This document shows, one piece after another, positions 1-8,063 of a stretch of 64,000 bases of DNA. The notes beneath the pieces were generated by a model. The model saw only the letters and a program-made list of their open reading frames with translations, made no database searches and was not told the DNA's origin. The stretch's first letter is position 1. Each line of letters starts with the position of its first letter. The position numbers were made by a program, and so were the translations under genes. The stretch comes from Pseudogemmobacter sp044142105 (lineage in GTDB: Bacteria; Pseudomonadota; Alphaproteobacteria; Rhodobacterales; Rhodobacteraceae): the NCBI RefSeq assembly GCF_044142105.1, contig NZ_JBGTYM010000001.1, forward strand, positions 372,001 to 436,000. Direction: 5' to 3'.

Positions 1-254
1 AGCCAGGAGTGCAGGGCTCCGATGTCGTGCCGGTGGGCCTGGAGTGCGCGCTGCGTCTTTGGGCGCGCGAGGATATTGGCGTGGCGCTTTGCCTGCAGCG
101 TATCGCCGCGGAGCGGCGGCGTAGCGCGACAGGTGCAAGCGCTGCGCCCGCGCCGCCCCGGGCTGAGTCTTCTGTCCCTTCGGTGGCAGCCCCGACCGCA
201 GACGCTGCGCCAGAGACAAGCCGTGCAGGCGACACGCCGGGACTGGCCGCCTGA
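1..254 (+). CDS. 3' end of an unidentified protein, cut by the window edge
   Basis: An open frame enters from the left edge and stops with TGA at 252-254. The visible part starts with a helical-looking stretch (LECALRLWAREDIGVAL) and then becomes a low-complexity Ala/Pro/Ser tail. GTG at 9 could be an internal start, but the frame is open upstream of it, so this is more likely the C-terminus of a longer protein. I do not recognise the family. Such Ala/Pro tails are common in GC-rich alphaproteobacteria and carry little functional information. It runs towards the convergent pstS gene. Confidence 0.4.
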   Translation, partial: PGVQGSDVVPVGLECALRLWAREDIGVALCLQRIAAERRRSATGASAAPAPPRAESSVPSVAAPTADAAPETSRAGDTPGLAA

Positions 255-463
255 CGGGAGGTCTTCCGCCGCCGGCTGCCGCCTCGATGGGCCTGAAGGG
301 GCGCGAAGGGGCAAGGCCGGGAGGAGATTCCCCAAGACGCGAAGCGATGCCGACGCATCTTCGTGACAGCGGATCGGCGCGGCGTCGGGGGCTGCGGGTC
401 AGGGGCGCAATGCGCAGCCGGTTGCCGGATCGCGCCAGCGCCATAGCGATCCCGCAAAAGAAG

Positions 464-489
464 AAGGGCGCCCGCAAGGGACGCCCTTT
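464..489 (-). terminator. Rho-independent terminator downstream of pstS
   Basis: AAGGGCG-CCC, a GCAA loop and GGG-A-CGCCCTT form a GC-rich stem about 20 bases past the pstS stop. Read on the minus strand it is followed by TTCTTTTGCGGG, a short U-rich run. It ends the pstS message as a single-gene unit. The region 255-463 holds no gene I can support. Confidence 0.6.
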
Positions 490-511
490 CCGACAGGGAG
501 TGTCGGGACGC

Positions 512-1564
512 TTATTGCAGCGGGCCCATCGGGGTTTCCGCCGCAACCGCCGCCTGGGTCGCCGCCAGTTCCGGGTCCGAGACAAGGCCGTAGGCCGCAA
601 GCGGGCCTTCCGGGCCAGCCATGTCATCCGACACGAAGAACTCGATGTATTCCTTCAGGCCGGGGATCACGCCCAGATGCGCCTTCTTGACGTAGAAGTA
701 GAGCGGGCGCGAGACCGGGTAGTCGCCCGAGGCGATCGCCTCGACCGAGGGAACGACGCCCGACATGGTCGCGACTTTCAGCTTGTCGGTATTGTTCTGA
801 TAGAAGGCCAGGCCGAAGACGCCGACGGCATTCTTGTCAGCATCCAGACGCGCCAGGGTCTCGGTATAGTCGCCGTCGATATCGACCGACTTGCCGTCCT
901 TGCGCAGCTCAAGGCACATCTTCTTGGCCGCAGAGGTTTTTTCCTTGTCGTCCGCGCCTTCGGCTGTCGCCTTGAACAGATCCAGCGCGCCGGTGGCCTC
1001 GCAGCCGGCTTCCAGCACCTTCTGGTCGAAAACTTCACGGGTGCCGTGCTTGGTGCCGGGGATGAACATCAGGATGTTCTGGGCCGGCAGGGCCGCGTTC
1101 ACGTCGGCCCAGGTGGCAGCGGCATTGTCGACCAGAGCGCCATCCTTGGCGACCTTGGCGCCGAGGGCTGCGTAGATATCGGCGGGGGTGAAGGCGAAGT
1201 CTGCGCCGTTCACATCCGAAGCGAAGACGATGCCGTCATAGCCGATGCGGACTTCCATGATCTCGTCCACGCCATTGGATTTGCACAGATCGATGTCCGA
1301 TTGCGAGATGCGCGACGAGGAGTTCGCGATGTCGACCGTGTTTTCGCCCACGCCTTCGCAAAGCTTCTTGCGGCCGGCGCCTGAACCGCCACCTTCGACG
1401 ACGGGGCTGGGGAAGTCGAAGTTCTCGCCAAAGGCTTCGGCGACGATCGTGGCATAGGGCAGCACGGTCGAGGAACCGGTGATCTGGATCTGGTCGCGGG
1501 CCTCGGCGGCGGTGGCAGCGGCCACGAGCGCAAGCGCCGAGACGGTGAATTTCACGGATTTCAT
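512..1564 (-). CDS. pstS: Phosphate ABC transporter periplasmic substrate-binding protein PstS
   Basis: This is the periplasmic phosphate-binding protein of the Pst high-affinity importer, 350 aa. An N-terminal signal peptide (hydrophobic core VSALALVAAATA, cleavage near AEA) precedes the PstS-like start QITGSSTVLPYA. The phosphate-loop element GGGSGAGRKK and the later PGTKHGTREVF also fit the family. The ATG at 1564 has AGGAG seven bases upstream. The usual partners pstC, pstA, pstB and phoU do not follow; a terminator follows instead, so the gene is monocistronic here. A weak Pho-box-like run lies about 60-90 bases upstream. Confidence 0.92.
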   Translation of the reverse strand: MKSVKFTVSALALVAAATAAEARDQIQITGSSTVLPYATIVAEAFGENFDFPSPVVEGGGSGAGRKKLCEGVGENTVDIANSSSRISQSDIDLCKSNGVDEIMEVRIGYDGIVFASDVNGADFAFTPADIYAALGAKVAKDGALVDNAAATWADVNAALPAQNILMFIPGTKHGTREVFDQKVLEAGCEATGALDLFKATAEGADDKEKTSAAKKMCLELRKDGKSVDIDGDYTETLARLDADKNAVGVFGLAFYQNNTDKLKVATMSGVVPSVEAIASGDYPVSRPLYFYVKKAHLGVIPGLKEYIEFFVSDDMAGPEGPLAAYGLVSDPELAATQAAVAAETPMGPLQ

Positions 1565-1624
1565 GGATCACTCCTGGGTGTCAGGGCCGGCGAGTCGGCC
1601 TGGGGCAGGGGATAGGACGGTTCT

Positions 1625-1653
1625 GTGACGTGAGCCTTGCAGATTTGTAACAA
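1625..1653 (-). promoter_or_regulatory. Candidate Pho box upstream of pstS
   Basis: On the minus strand three 7-mers recur with an 11-base period: TTGTTAC, CTGCAAG, ACGTCAC, separated by AAAT and GCTC. This is the architecture of a Pho box (direct CTGTCAT-like repeats every 11 bases), but only the first and third elements resemble the consensus. The position about 60 bases upstream of the pstS start is right for a PhoB-activated promoter. The call is inferred from spacing and neighbouring gene. Confidence 0.35.
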
Positions 1654-1744
1654 GGACATGACGACCGATAATTTCTGCCGGGCTGGAAATTCCGCGGGGT
1701 TTGCGCTAGGCAGTCCGCCTTCCCTGACCCCGAGGTCCGCCCCC

Positions 1745-2737
1745 GTGACGCCGATCGTCGACAGTCATCGCCTTTCCGTCGCCCCGATGATGGACTGGAC
1801 CGATCGTCATTGCCGGTATTTCCACCGGCTGATGACGCACCGGGCGATGTTGTACACCGAAATGGTCACCGCGCCCGCCGTTCTGCACGGGCCGAAACCG
1901 CGGTTGCTGGACTATAGCGCTGCCGAACATCCGGTCGCGCTGCAACTGGGCGGGTCTGATCCGGTTGATCTTGCGCAAGCCGTGCGCATCGCGCGGGACT
2001 GGCGCTATGACGAGGTGAACCTGAATTGCGGATGTCCGTCGGACCGGGTGCAGTCCGGCTGTTTCGGCGCGGTGCTGATGCAGCAACCGCGGCTTGTGGC
2101 CGATTGCGTGAAGGCGATGCAGGATCAGGCCGATGTGCCGGTGACGGTGAAATGCCGGATCGGGGTCGACGATCAGAACCCCGAAGAGGCCCTGCCGCAG
2201 TTTCTTGAGGCCATGGTCGCGGCAGGGGTGCGCCATGTGGTGATCCATGCCCGCAAAGCCTGGCTCCAGGGCCTGTCGCCGAAAGAGAACCGCGAGATCC
2301 CGCCGCTGGATTATCCGCTGGTTCTGGCGATGAAGCGGCAGTTTCCCGAGCTGACGATCTGTCTCAATGGCGGCGTGACCTCGCTTGCGCAGGTGCGCGA
2401 GTTGTTGTCCTCGGGCCTGGACGGGGTGATGCTGGGCCGGGCCGCCTATCACGATCCGGGCGCTGTCCTGATCGGCGCGGACAGGCTTTGGGGGCTGGAC
2501 CATGCGCCTACGCGGATCGATGTGGTGCGCGCGATGATCCCCTATGTCGAGGCCCATCTGGCGGCTGGCGGACGGCTGCATCAGATCACCCGGCACATGC
2601 TGGGCCTGTTCCATGGCCTGCCCGGTGCCCGCGGCTGGCGGCAGGTTCTGTCGACCGAGGGCACGCGCGAGGATGCGGGTGTGGCAGAGCTTCTTGCGGC
2701 GCTGGCCCGCATCGAGGGTGCGGCAGAAGCGGCCTGA
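1745..2737 (+). CDS. dusA: tRNA-dihydrouridine synthase A
   Basis: This FMN-dependent enzyme reduces uridines in the tRNA D-loop. The TIM-barrel signature is clear: SVAPMMDWTDRHCRYF near the N-terminus (the family's APM-x-D-x-T-D), NLNCGCPSDRV with the active-site cysteine, VKCRIG, VVIHARKAWLQGLSPKENR (typical of DusA), CLNGGV and MLGRAAY. I chose GTG at 1745. It gives 330 aa, the usual length, begins ten residues before the conserved core and has GAGG nine bases upstream. An in-frame ATG at 1658 would add 29 low-complexity residues and has poor spacing to AAGGA. The gene is divergent from pstS. Confidence 0.9.
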   Translation: MTPIVDSHRLSVAPMMDWTDRHCRYFHRLMTHRAMLYTEMVTAPAVLHGPKPRLLDYSAAEHPVALQLGGSDPVDLAQAVRIARDWRYDEVNLNCGCPSDRVQSGCFGAVLMQQPRLVADCVKAMQDQADVPVTVKCRIGVDDQNPEEALPQFLEAMVAAGVRHVVIHARKAWLQGLSPKENREIPPLDYPLVLAMKRQFPELTICLNGGVTSLAQVRELLSSGLDGVMLGRAAYHDPGAVLIGADRLWGLDHAPTRIDVVRAMIPYVEAHLAAGGRLHQITRHMLGLFHGLPGARGWRQVLSTEGTREDAGVAELLAALARIEGAAEAA

Positions 2738-2817
2738 CGGCCCGAGACGCGCCGGCTCTGGCCTTTGCCGTCCTCATCGGCTTTAAGGCGCCCGACCCAA
2801 GACGCGGAGCGCAGACC

Positions 2818-3633
2818 ATGGCCGAAATCCTGTCCCATTGGCAGATGATCCTTGCCCTTGTCGCGATCGGCGGATTCGCGGGCGTGGTCGGCGGCCTGCT
2901 GGGGGTCGGCGGCGGCATCGTTCTGGTGCCCGCCTTCTTCTACTGTTTTGACGCGCTGGGGTATGGCGGCGGCCAGATCATGCAGGTCTGCGTCGCGACA
3001 TCGCTGGCCACGATCGTCGTCACCTCGTTGCGATCTGTCGCCTCGCACAACCGGAAGGGCGCGGTCGACTGGGCTGTGTTGAAAAGCTGGGGGCCGTGGC
3101 TGGTGATTTCGGCCGCGATCGGTGTGTTTGTCGCGGCGCGCGTGTCGTCGCAGGCCTTGCAGGCGGTGTTCGGCGTGCTGGCGGGTCTTGCCGGGCTTTG
3201 GATGGCCTTTGGCCGGGACAGCGCGCGTCTGGGCGCCGCGATGCCGGGCGAGCCCTTGCGCGGGGCCCTGGCTTCGGCCGTCGGCTTCTGCTCGGCGATG
3301 ATGGGGATTGGCGGCGGCACGTTCGGCGTGCCGCTGATGACGCTGTTCTCGATGCCGATCCATCGGGCGGTCGCCACGGCCTCGGGCTTCGGCGTCCTGA
3401 TCGCGGTGCCCGCGGTGGCGGGCTTCCTGCTGGTGCCGGCCGAAGGCGCGCCGCCCTATACGCTGGGGGCGGTGAACGGGCCGGCCTTTCTGGTGGTGAT
3501 CGGAACGACGCTGCTGACCACGCCCTGGGGGGTGAAGCTGGCCCATGCGATGAACCCCAAGCCCCTGAAGCGCGCCTTCGCGGTCTTCCTGACGCTGGTC
3601 GCGCTGAACATGCTGCGCAAGGTCTTCCTGTAA
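2818..3633 (+). CDS. TSUP-family (TauE/SafE-like) membrane permease
   Basis: A 271-aa integral membrane protein with about eight hydrophobic segments. It carries the two internally repeated glycine-rich motifs of the TSUP family: GGLLGVGGGIVLVPAFF near residue 25 and MGIGGGTFGVPLMTLF in the second half. Members export or import small sulfur or carbon anions such as sulfite, sulfoacetate or taurine-derived compounds; the substrate cannot be read from sequence. ATG 2818 follows a GGAG. The gene starts 80 bases after dusA and could be co-transcribed with it. Confidence 0.82.
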   Translation: MAEILSHWQMILALVAIGGFAGVVGGLLGVGGGIVLVPAFFYCFDALGYGGGQIMQVCVATSLATIVVTSLRSVASHNRKGAVDWAVLKSWGPWLVISAAIGVFVAARVSSQALQAVFGVLAGLAGLWMAFGRDSARLGAAMPGEPLRGALASAVGFCSAMMGIGGGTFGVPLMTLFSMPIHRAVATASGFGVLIAVPAVAGFLLVPAEGAPPYTLGAVNGPAFLVVIGTTLLTTPWGVKLAHAMNPKPLKRAFAVFLTLVALNMLRKVFL

Positions 3634-3729
3634 GGCCGGACGCTCTGTGGAGAGGCGTTAGGCATGACGAAGCGCCATGAGCTTCATCCTGTGCGGAGGG
3701 ATTTCAGGGCGCGCGGAGACCCCAGCGGA

Positions 3730-3969
3730 TCAGCCGTCACGCCGTTCCAGACGGGCGGCCCTTCCCCCGCGGCGTTGGGTCAGCTGCGATTTGCGGGCCG
3801 GCAACTGGGTCATCACGGCGATGCGTTCGTCAGAGGTCATCTGCGACCAGCGCGCGATCTCATCGAGGCTGCGGTGGCAGCCGACGCAGATGCGGGCTTC
3901 GGGATGGACCACGCACAGCTTGATGCAGGGGCTCTGCACCTCGTCGCGCTTCCAGATATCGTCCTTCAC
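3730..3969 (-). CDS. DUF1289 family small cysteine protein
   Basis: A 79-aa cytosolic protein with the DUF1289 pattern: SPCIKLC near the N-terminus, then CVGCHRSLDEIARW. Four cysteines (C15, C19, C28, C31) are spaced as for a metal or Fe-S site. The C-terminus is basic and disordered-looking. The start ATG overlaps the ruvX stop by four bases (3966-3969), so translation is coupled in the order ccmI-ruvX-DUF1289. The function of the family is unknown to me. Confidence 0.8.
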   Translation of the reverse strand: MKDDIWKRDEVQSPCIKLCVVHPEARICVGCHRSLDEIARWSQMTSDERIAVMTQLPARKSQLTQRRGGRAARLERRDG

Positions 3970-4451
3970 GATCCGGCCCGATCCTCATCCATCCGCGCCA
4001 GCCGATCCAGCGCGCCTTGCAGAATGTAGCCCGCCGCCACGGCGTCAATCACCTCTTTGCGACGTTTGCGCGACGTATCCGCCTCTAGGAGCGCCCGTTC
4101 CGCCGCGACGGTCGAGAGGCGTTCATCCCAATAGGTGATCGGCAGGGGCGAGAGTTTTTCCAGATTGCGGGCAAAGGCGCGGGTCGATTGCACGCGCGGA
4201 CCTTCGCTGCCATCCATGTTCAGGGGCAGGCCAAGGATGATGCCGCAGACCTCGCGCGTGGTCAGAATTTCCAGAAGTGCGGCGGCATCCTGGGTGAATT
4301 TCACCCGGCGAATGACGGTCGCGGGCGTGGCGACCGAGCGACGCAGGTCCGACAGGGCGACGCCGATGGTCTTCTCGCCCAAGTCCAGCCCGGCCAGCGC
4401 GCCCGCGCGCGGCAGGAGGGGGGCAAGATCTTCCAGCCCGGCGCAGATCAC
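3966..4451 (-). CDS. ruvX: Putative pre-16S rRNA nuclease / Holliday-junction resolvase-like RuvX (YqgF)
   Basis: A 161-aa RNase H-fold nuclease. Visible family motifs are GLDLGEKTIGVALSD with acidic D23, GLPLNMDGSEGPR, YWDERLSTVAAE and DAVAAGYILQ near the C-terminus, which supply the conserved carboxylates. YqgF/RuvX proteins act in 16S rRNA 5'-end maturation, and some are reported as resolvases. It overlaps ccmI upstream (4448-4451) and DUF1289 downstream by four bases each. Confidence 0.88.
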   Translation of the reverse strand: MICAGLEDLAPLLPRAGALAGLDLGEKTIGVALSDLRRSVATPATVIRRVKFTQDAAALLEILTTREVCGIILGLPLNMDGSEGPRVQSTRAFARNLEKLSPLPITYWDERLSTVAAERALLEADTSRKRRKEVIDAVAAGYILQGALDRLARMDEDRAGS

Positions 4452-5680
4452 GGTGCGATCCCGGCGGCAAGCGCGGCCTCGTTGAGCGTCGCGAGCGGTC
4501 CTTGCTGGCCGGCAAATATCTCGCGGGCCTTGGCCAGCGTGGCCTTGGCTTCGTCCATGCGGCCAAGTGCGGTCTGAGCGGTGATGAGCTGGGCGTATTC
4601 TTCCGGCCTTCCGCCCTGGGTGGCAAGGCGGTCAGCGAGCTGCTGCACCATGCCCTCGATCATCGCCTGACGGTCTTCGGCGCTCATGTCCTGCGCGGCG
4701 GCGACATCCGCGCCCGTGGGACCCTTCAGGGGGGGGAGGGAGAAGGGAATGCCCGCCAGACTCGCGACCTCTTCGATCTGGGCACGCAGCGGGCCAAGCC
4801 AGGGCGCATCGGCAGCGCTGTCCTCCAGCAGGGGGCCCCACAACGCCATCGCGCGGTCGAAGCGGCCACCCTGGCTGAACATCAGCCCGGCATAATAGCG
4901 GGCGAGGCCGTTCTTCGGATCGATCTGGAGCGCACGGAACAGCTGCTGCTCGGCCTCAGGGCTGACATAGCCCTGGGCCTGGGTGATCAGGATTTCGGCA
5001 AGGGCGGCATGGTCATCGGCGCTGGCCTTGTCGGCCTTGACCGCGATCAGCCGGGTCTGCGCCGCGAGGGCGGCATCAAAATTGCCAAGCGCCGCTTCGT
5101 TTCGCGCGAGGAGATCGAGGCCGCGCAGATCGGTCGCGGTGGCGGGGTCGACGGCGTCGCGCAGCTTCTCCATCAGCGCTGTGAATTCGGCATCGGGCTG
5201 GGGCAGGGCGGGGGCGGGCAGGCGGGCGACCCAGTCGGCCTGGCTGGGCCGGGTTTGCATCGCGGCGTCGGCCTCGGCCAGACGTTCGGCGATGGGCAGG
5301 TCGGGATAGCCGGGCAGGCCGATGCGGTTGTACAGCACGACCGCCCCCGCCACGGCCAGCGCGATCAGGCCGGCCGCGATCCAGCCGCCCGCAGCGCCAG
5401 TGGCCGCAGTCGTGCCTTGCTTGCGGTCGGCTTCGAGCAGGCGGCGGGCGATTTCGGTGCGGGTGCGCTGCGCTTCAGAGGCATCCAGCGTGCCGCGGGC
5501 AAGATCGCGATCCACCTCGGCCAATTGATCTCGATAGACCTGGATATCCTGGGCGCGGCCGGTTTGGTCGGCGGTCCCTGCCGTCGCTGCGGCACGGGCG
5601 CGCAGACTGGACGCGATCAACAGCGCGGCAACGCCCAGAGACAGAAGCGCGGCGATCGACCAGAAGGCCATGTTTTCCAT
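4448..5680 (-). CDS. ccmI: c-type cytochrome biogenesis protein CcmI
   Basis: A 410-aa membrane protein of the System I cytochrome c maturation pathway, where CcmI holds apocytochrome c for haem attachment. It has a first transmembrane helix (residues 4-25), a cytoplasmic loop rich in coiled-coil character (VYRDQLAEVDRDLARGTL, the CcmI N-terminal signature), a second helix (about 103-122) and a long periplasmic TPR-like tail. The start ATG 5680 has an AGGGCAGGA run upstream. No other ccm gene is adjacent in the window. Confidence 0.85.
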   Translation of the reverse strand: MENMAFWSIAALLSLGVAALLIASSLRARAAATAGTADQTGRAQDIQVYRDQLAEVDRDLARGTLDASEAQRTRTEIARRLLEADRKQGTTAATGAAGGWIAAGLIALAVAGAVVLYNRIGLPGYPDLPIAERLAEADAAMQTRPSQADWVARLPAPALPQPDAEFTALMEKLRDAVDPATATDLRGLDLLARNEAALGNFDAALAAQTRLIAVKADKASADDHAALAEILITQAQGYVSPEAEQQLFRALQIDPKNGLARYYAGLMFSQGGRFDRAMALWGPLLEDSAADAPWLGPLRAQIEEVASLAGIPFSLPPLKGPTGADVAAAQDMSAEDRQAMIEGMVQQLADRLATQGGRPEEYAQLITAQTALGRMDEAKATLAKAREIFAGQQGPLATLNEAALAAGIAP

Positions 5681-5800
5681 CGTCCTGCCCTCGCGGCCCC
5701 GGTTCCGCCCTGATCTATAGGCTGCAGGCCGTCAGCAAAAGGGCCCATTCGCCGCAGGCCCGTGGGGGATACCAGCCGATGTCGGACCAGAGCGGGTCAT

Positions 5801-5810
5801 GTCGCATTTA
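5801..5810. promoter_or_regulatory. Half-site GTCGCATTTA upstream of soxB
   Basis: GTCGC followed by an AT-rich run lies 132 bases upstream of the soxB start. It resembles one arm of the GCGAC-N7-GTCGY dyads found before the dimethylglycine dehydrogenase-like gene (51506-51522) and the GlxA-family regulator (60085-60101). The left arm here (AGAGC) does not match. It could be chance. Confidence 0.2.
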
Positions 5811-5941
5811 TCCCGATTGTGCCGCGCCAAGGCCGGGTTATAAACAGGTCCCGTTCCATGACAGGGCAGGCAGGGGCGCGGTTCGCGACTCTGTCCCAAG
5901 ACGCGGCCGCCCGCGTCCCTCAGCGACCCGGAGGTTTCAGG

Positions 5942-7189
5942 ATGAAGCGCTATTCGGTTTTTGCCATCGCCCGCGAGGCCATGCGCTATCACACCGGCTG
6001 GGAGCGCGCTTGGCGCAGCCCCGAGCCGAAGAAGCACTATGACGCGATTATCGTGGGGGCGGGTGGCCATGGTCTGGCGACGGCCTATTACCTGGGCAAG
6101 AACCACGGCATCAAGAATGTCGCGATCCTCGAAAAAGGCTGGCTGGGCGGCGGCAATACTGGCCGCAACACCACGATCATCCGCTCGAACTATCTGCAGG
6201 ATCCTTCGGCCGCGATCTATGACAAGGCGCTTCAGCTGTACGAGACGCTGAGCCAGGATCTGAACTATAACGTGATGTTCAGCCCGCGCGGCCTTCTGAT
6301 GCTGGCACAGACCCATCATGAGGTGCGCGGCTATCAGCGCACGGTCCATGCCAATACCCTGCAAGGCGTCGCGACCGAATGGATCGATGCAAAGCGGGTC
6401 AAGCAGCTTGTCCCGATCATGAATATTGAGGGGCCGCGCTATCCGGTGCTTGGCGCGCTGTATCAGGCGCGGGGCGGCACGGCGCGGCATGACGCGGTGG
6501 CCTGGGGCTATGCGCGGGCCTGCTCCGATATGGGCATGGACATCATCCAGAATTGCGAGGTCAAGGGCGTGACCTCGGAAAACGGCGTGGTCACCGGGGT
6601 CGACACGACCAGGGGCTATATCGGCTGCAAGAAGCTGGGTATCGTGGTCGCGGGCCATTCGGGCCAATTGGCCGAAATGGCGGGCTTCCGCCTGCCGCTC
6701 GAGGCGGTGGCATTGCAAGCCATGGTGTCGGAGCCGATCAAGCCCTGCCTTGACGTGGTGGTCATGGCCAACACGGTGCATGGCTATATGTCGCAATCCG
6801 ACAAGGGTGAACTTGTCATTGGCGGCGGCACGGACGGGTTCAACAATTTCACCCAGCGCGGGTCATGGCATCATATCGAGGAAACCCTGCGCGCGCTGAT
6901 CGAGACTTTCCCGATGATCAGCCGCCTCAAGATGCTGCGGCAATGGGGCGGGATCGTCGACATGACCGGCGATCGGTCGCCCCTGATCTCGAAGACGCCG
7001 CTGGGCAATTGCTTCATCGATTGCGGCTGGGGCACGGGCGGGTTCAAGGCGATCCCGGGTTCGGGCTGGGCGATGGCCGATCTGATGGCGCGGGGCGAAC
7101 CTGGGCCGCTGGCGGCGGAATTCAGCATGTGGCGCTTCAAGGAAGGCCAGTTCATCGACGAATCCGTCGCGGCGGGTGTGGCCCACTGA
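5942..7189 (+). CDS. soxB: Sarcosine oxidase beta subunit SoxB
   Basis: This is the flavin catalytic subunit of heterotetrameric sarcosine oxidase, which oxidises sarcosine to glycine, H2O2 and a one-carbon unit passed to tetrahydrofolate. The 415-aa length matches the family. The FAD-binding motif IIVGAGGHGLATAYYLG lies near residue 35, and GGTARHDAVAWGYAR contains the histidine region reported to carry covalent FMN. The start at ATG 5942 follows CGGAGG and gives the conserved MKRYSVFAIAREA N-terminus. The 261-base gap upstream should hold the operon promoter. Confidence 0.95.
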   Translation: MKRYSVFAIAREAMRYHTGWERAWRSPEPKKHYDAIIVGAGGHGLATAYYLGKNHGIKNVAILEKGWLGGGNTGRNTTIIRSNYLQDPSAAIYDKALQLYETLSQDLNYNVMFSPRGLLMLAQTHHEVRGYQRTVHANTLQGVATEWIDAKRVKQLVPIMNIEGPRYPVLGALYQARGGTARHDAVAWGYARACSDMGMDIIQNCEVKGVTSENGVVTGVDTTRGYIGCKKLGIVVAGHSGQLAEMAGFRLPLEAVALQAMVSEPIKPCLDVVVMANTVHGYMSQSDKGELVIGGGTDGFNNFTQRGSWHHIEETLRALIETFPMISRLKMLRQWGGIVDMTGDRSPLISKTPLGNCFIDCGWGTGGFKAIPGSGWAMADLMARGEPGPLAAEFSMWRFKEGQFIDESVAAGVAH

Positions 7190-7260
7190 TGCGCGGGTTT
7201 CGGCGGATATCTGCCATGCGGCGGGCCTGCGGGAACCGTTCGGACGGGCAGGTGTTGGTG

Positions 7261-7280
7261 GTGCAGATGTCATTCTGCAC
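7261..7280. promoter_or_regulatory. Perfect inverted repeat just before the small-gene ribosome site
   Basis: GTGCAGA, six bases, TCTGCAC: a perfect 7-bp dyad ending exactly where the ribosome-binding GGAG (7281) begins. It may be a protein operator or an mRNA hairpin affecting translation of the gene at 7293. The function is inferred only from position. Confidence 0.35.
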
Positions 7281-7292
7281 GGAGACAGTCAC

Positions 7293-7646
7293 ATGTCCGA
7301 CCATACGAACCACAACACCTATGTCCGTGACACCGTCCGCGAAGTGCCGAGCACCTCGTCCAGCGGCGGTTCGACGGCCTTCATCCTTGGCGCCCTTGCG
7401 GTTGCCATTCTTGTCATCGTCTGGGCCGTCCTCTCGGGCGCCGATGCCCCCGCGCCGAGCGGCACCGCACCGACTGACACCAACAATGTCACCATCGAAG
7501 CCCCGGCTGCACCCGACGCCGCTGCCCCGGTTGAAACCGCTCCGGCGCCAGATGCTGCGGCTCCTGTCGAGACCGCTCCGGCCGCTCCTGAAGCTGCCCC
7601 GGCCGACGGCGGCACCGAACCTGCCGCTCCGCCGGCCAGCAACTGA
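7293..7646 (+). CDS. Small single-pass membrane protein with Ala/Pro-rich tail, inserted in the sox operon
   Basis: A 117-aa protein of no family known to me. A polar N-terminus (about 28 residues, MSDHTNHNTYVRDTVREV) is followed by one transmembrane helix (about 30-50, FILGALAVAILVIVWAVL) and a low-complexity tail of Ala, Pro, Glu and Asp with a repeated PDAAAPVETAPA unit. ATG 7293 is preceded by GGAG. It lies between soxB and soxD, a place normally without a gene, and is followed by a strong terminator. The tail would be periplasmic or cytoplasmic depending on topology. No function can be assigned. Confidence 0.65.
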   Translation: MSDHTNHNTYVRDTVREVPSTSSSGGSTAFILGALAVAILVIVWAVLSGADAPAPSGTAPTDTNNVTIEAPAAPDAAAPVETAPAPDAAAPVETAPAAPEAAPADGGTEPAAPPASN

Positions 7647-7676
7647 TCTGACGATTCATAGCGTTTCCGCGCTTTC

Positions 7677-7706
7677 GGGCGGGTGGCTTCGGCTGCCCGC
7701 CCTTTT
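7677..7706 (+). terminator. Strong UUCG-tetraloop terminator inside the sox operon
   Basis: GGGCGGG pairs with CCCGCCC. Inside it, TGGC pairs with GCTG (two G-U wobbles), giving an 11-bp stem capped by C(UUCG)G and followed by TTTTCC. It lies 31 bases after the small-gene stop and only 34 bases before the soxD start, leaving almost no room for a promoter. soxD-soxA-soxG must therefore depend on read-through, antitermination or a promoter hidden in the stem region. Confidence 0.8.
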
Positions 7707-7739
7707 CCATGTCCAAACCGCACCGACGGAGGTCCGCCC

Positions 7740-8063
7740 ATGCTGATCCTGGAATGCCCCTGTTGCGGGGTGAAGGCCGAGGAGACCGAGCTGGCGCCCG
7801 GCGGCGAGGCCCATCTGAAACGCTTCGGTCCGGGCTCTTCGCCTGAAGAGTTCGAGGATTACATGTTCGCCCGCAAGAACCCCAAGGGCGTGCATTTCGA
7901 ACGCTGGCGCCATGCCTATGGCTGCGGCAAGTGGTTCCTGGCGGCGCGTTGTACGGCCACGCTCGAGGTGTTCGGCACCTACCCGGCGCAGGTCTCCGAA
8001 CCGCCTGCCGAACTGATAGAGAAGATCAAGGCGAAACGGCCAGAGTGGAAGGGCTGGAAATGA
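7740..8063 (+). CDS. soxD: Sarcosine oxidase delta subunit SoxD
   Basis: The small zinc-binding subunit of heterotetrameric sarcosine oxidase, 107 aa. Ligand candidates are visible: ECPCCG at the N-terminus (C6, C8, C9), and HAYGCGKWF with H58 and C62. These match the three-Cys/one-His zinc site of the family. The start ATG 7740 has a perfect GGAGG seven bases upstream. Its stop overlaps the soxA start (ATGA at 8060-8063), so the two are translationally coupled. Confidence 0.93.
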   Translation: MLILECPCCGVKAEETELAPGGEAHLKRFGPGSSPEEFEDYMFARKNPKGVHFERWRHAYGCGKWFLAARCTATLEVFGTYPAQVSEPPAELIEKIKAKRPEWKGWK

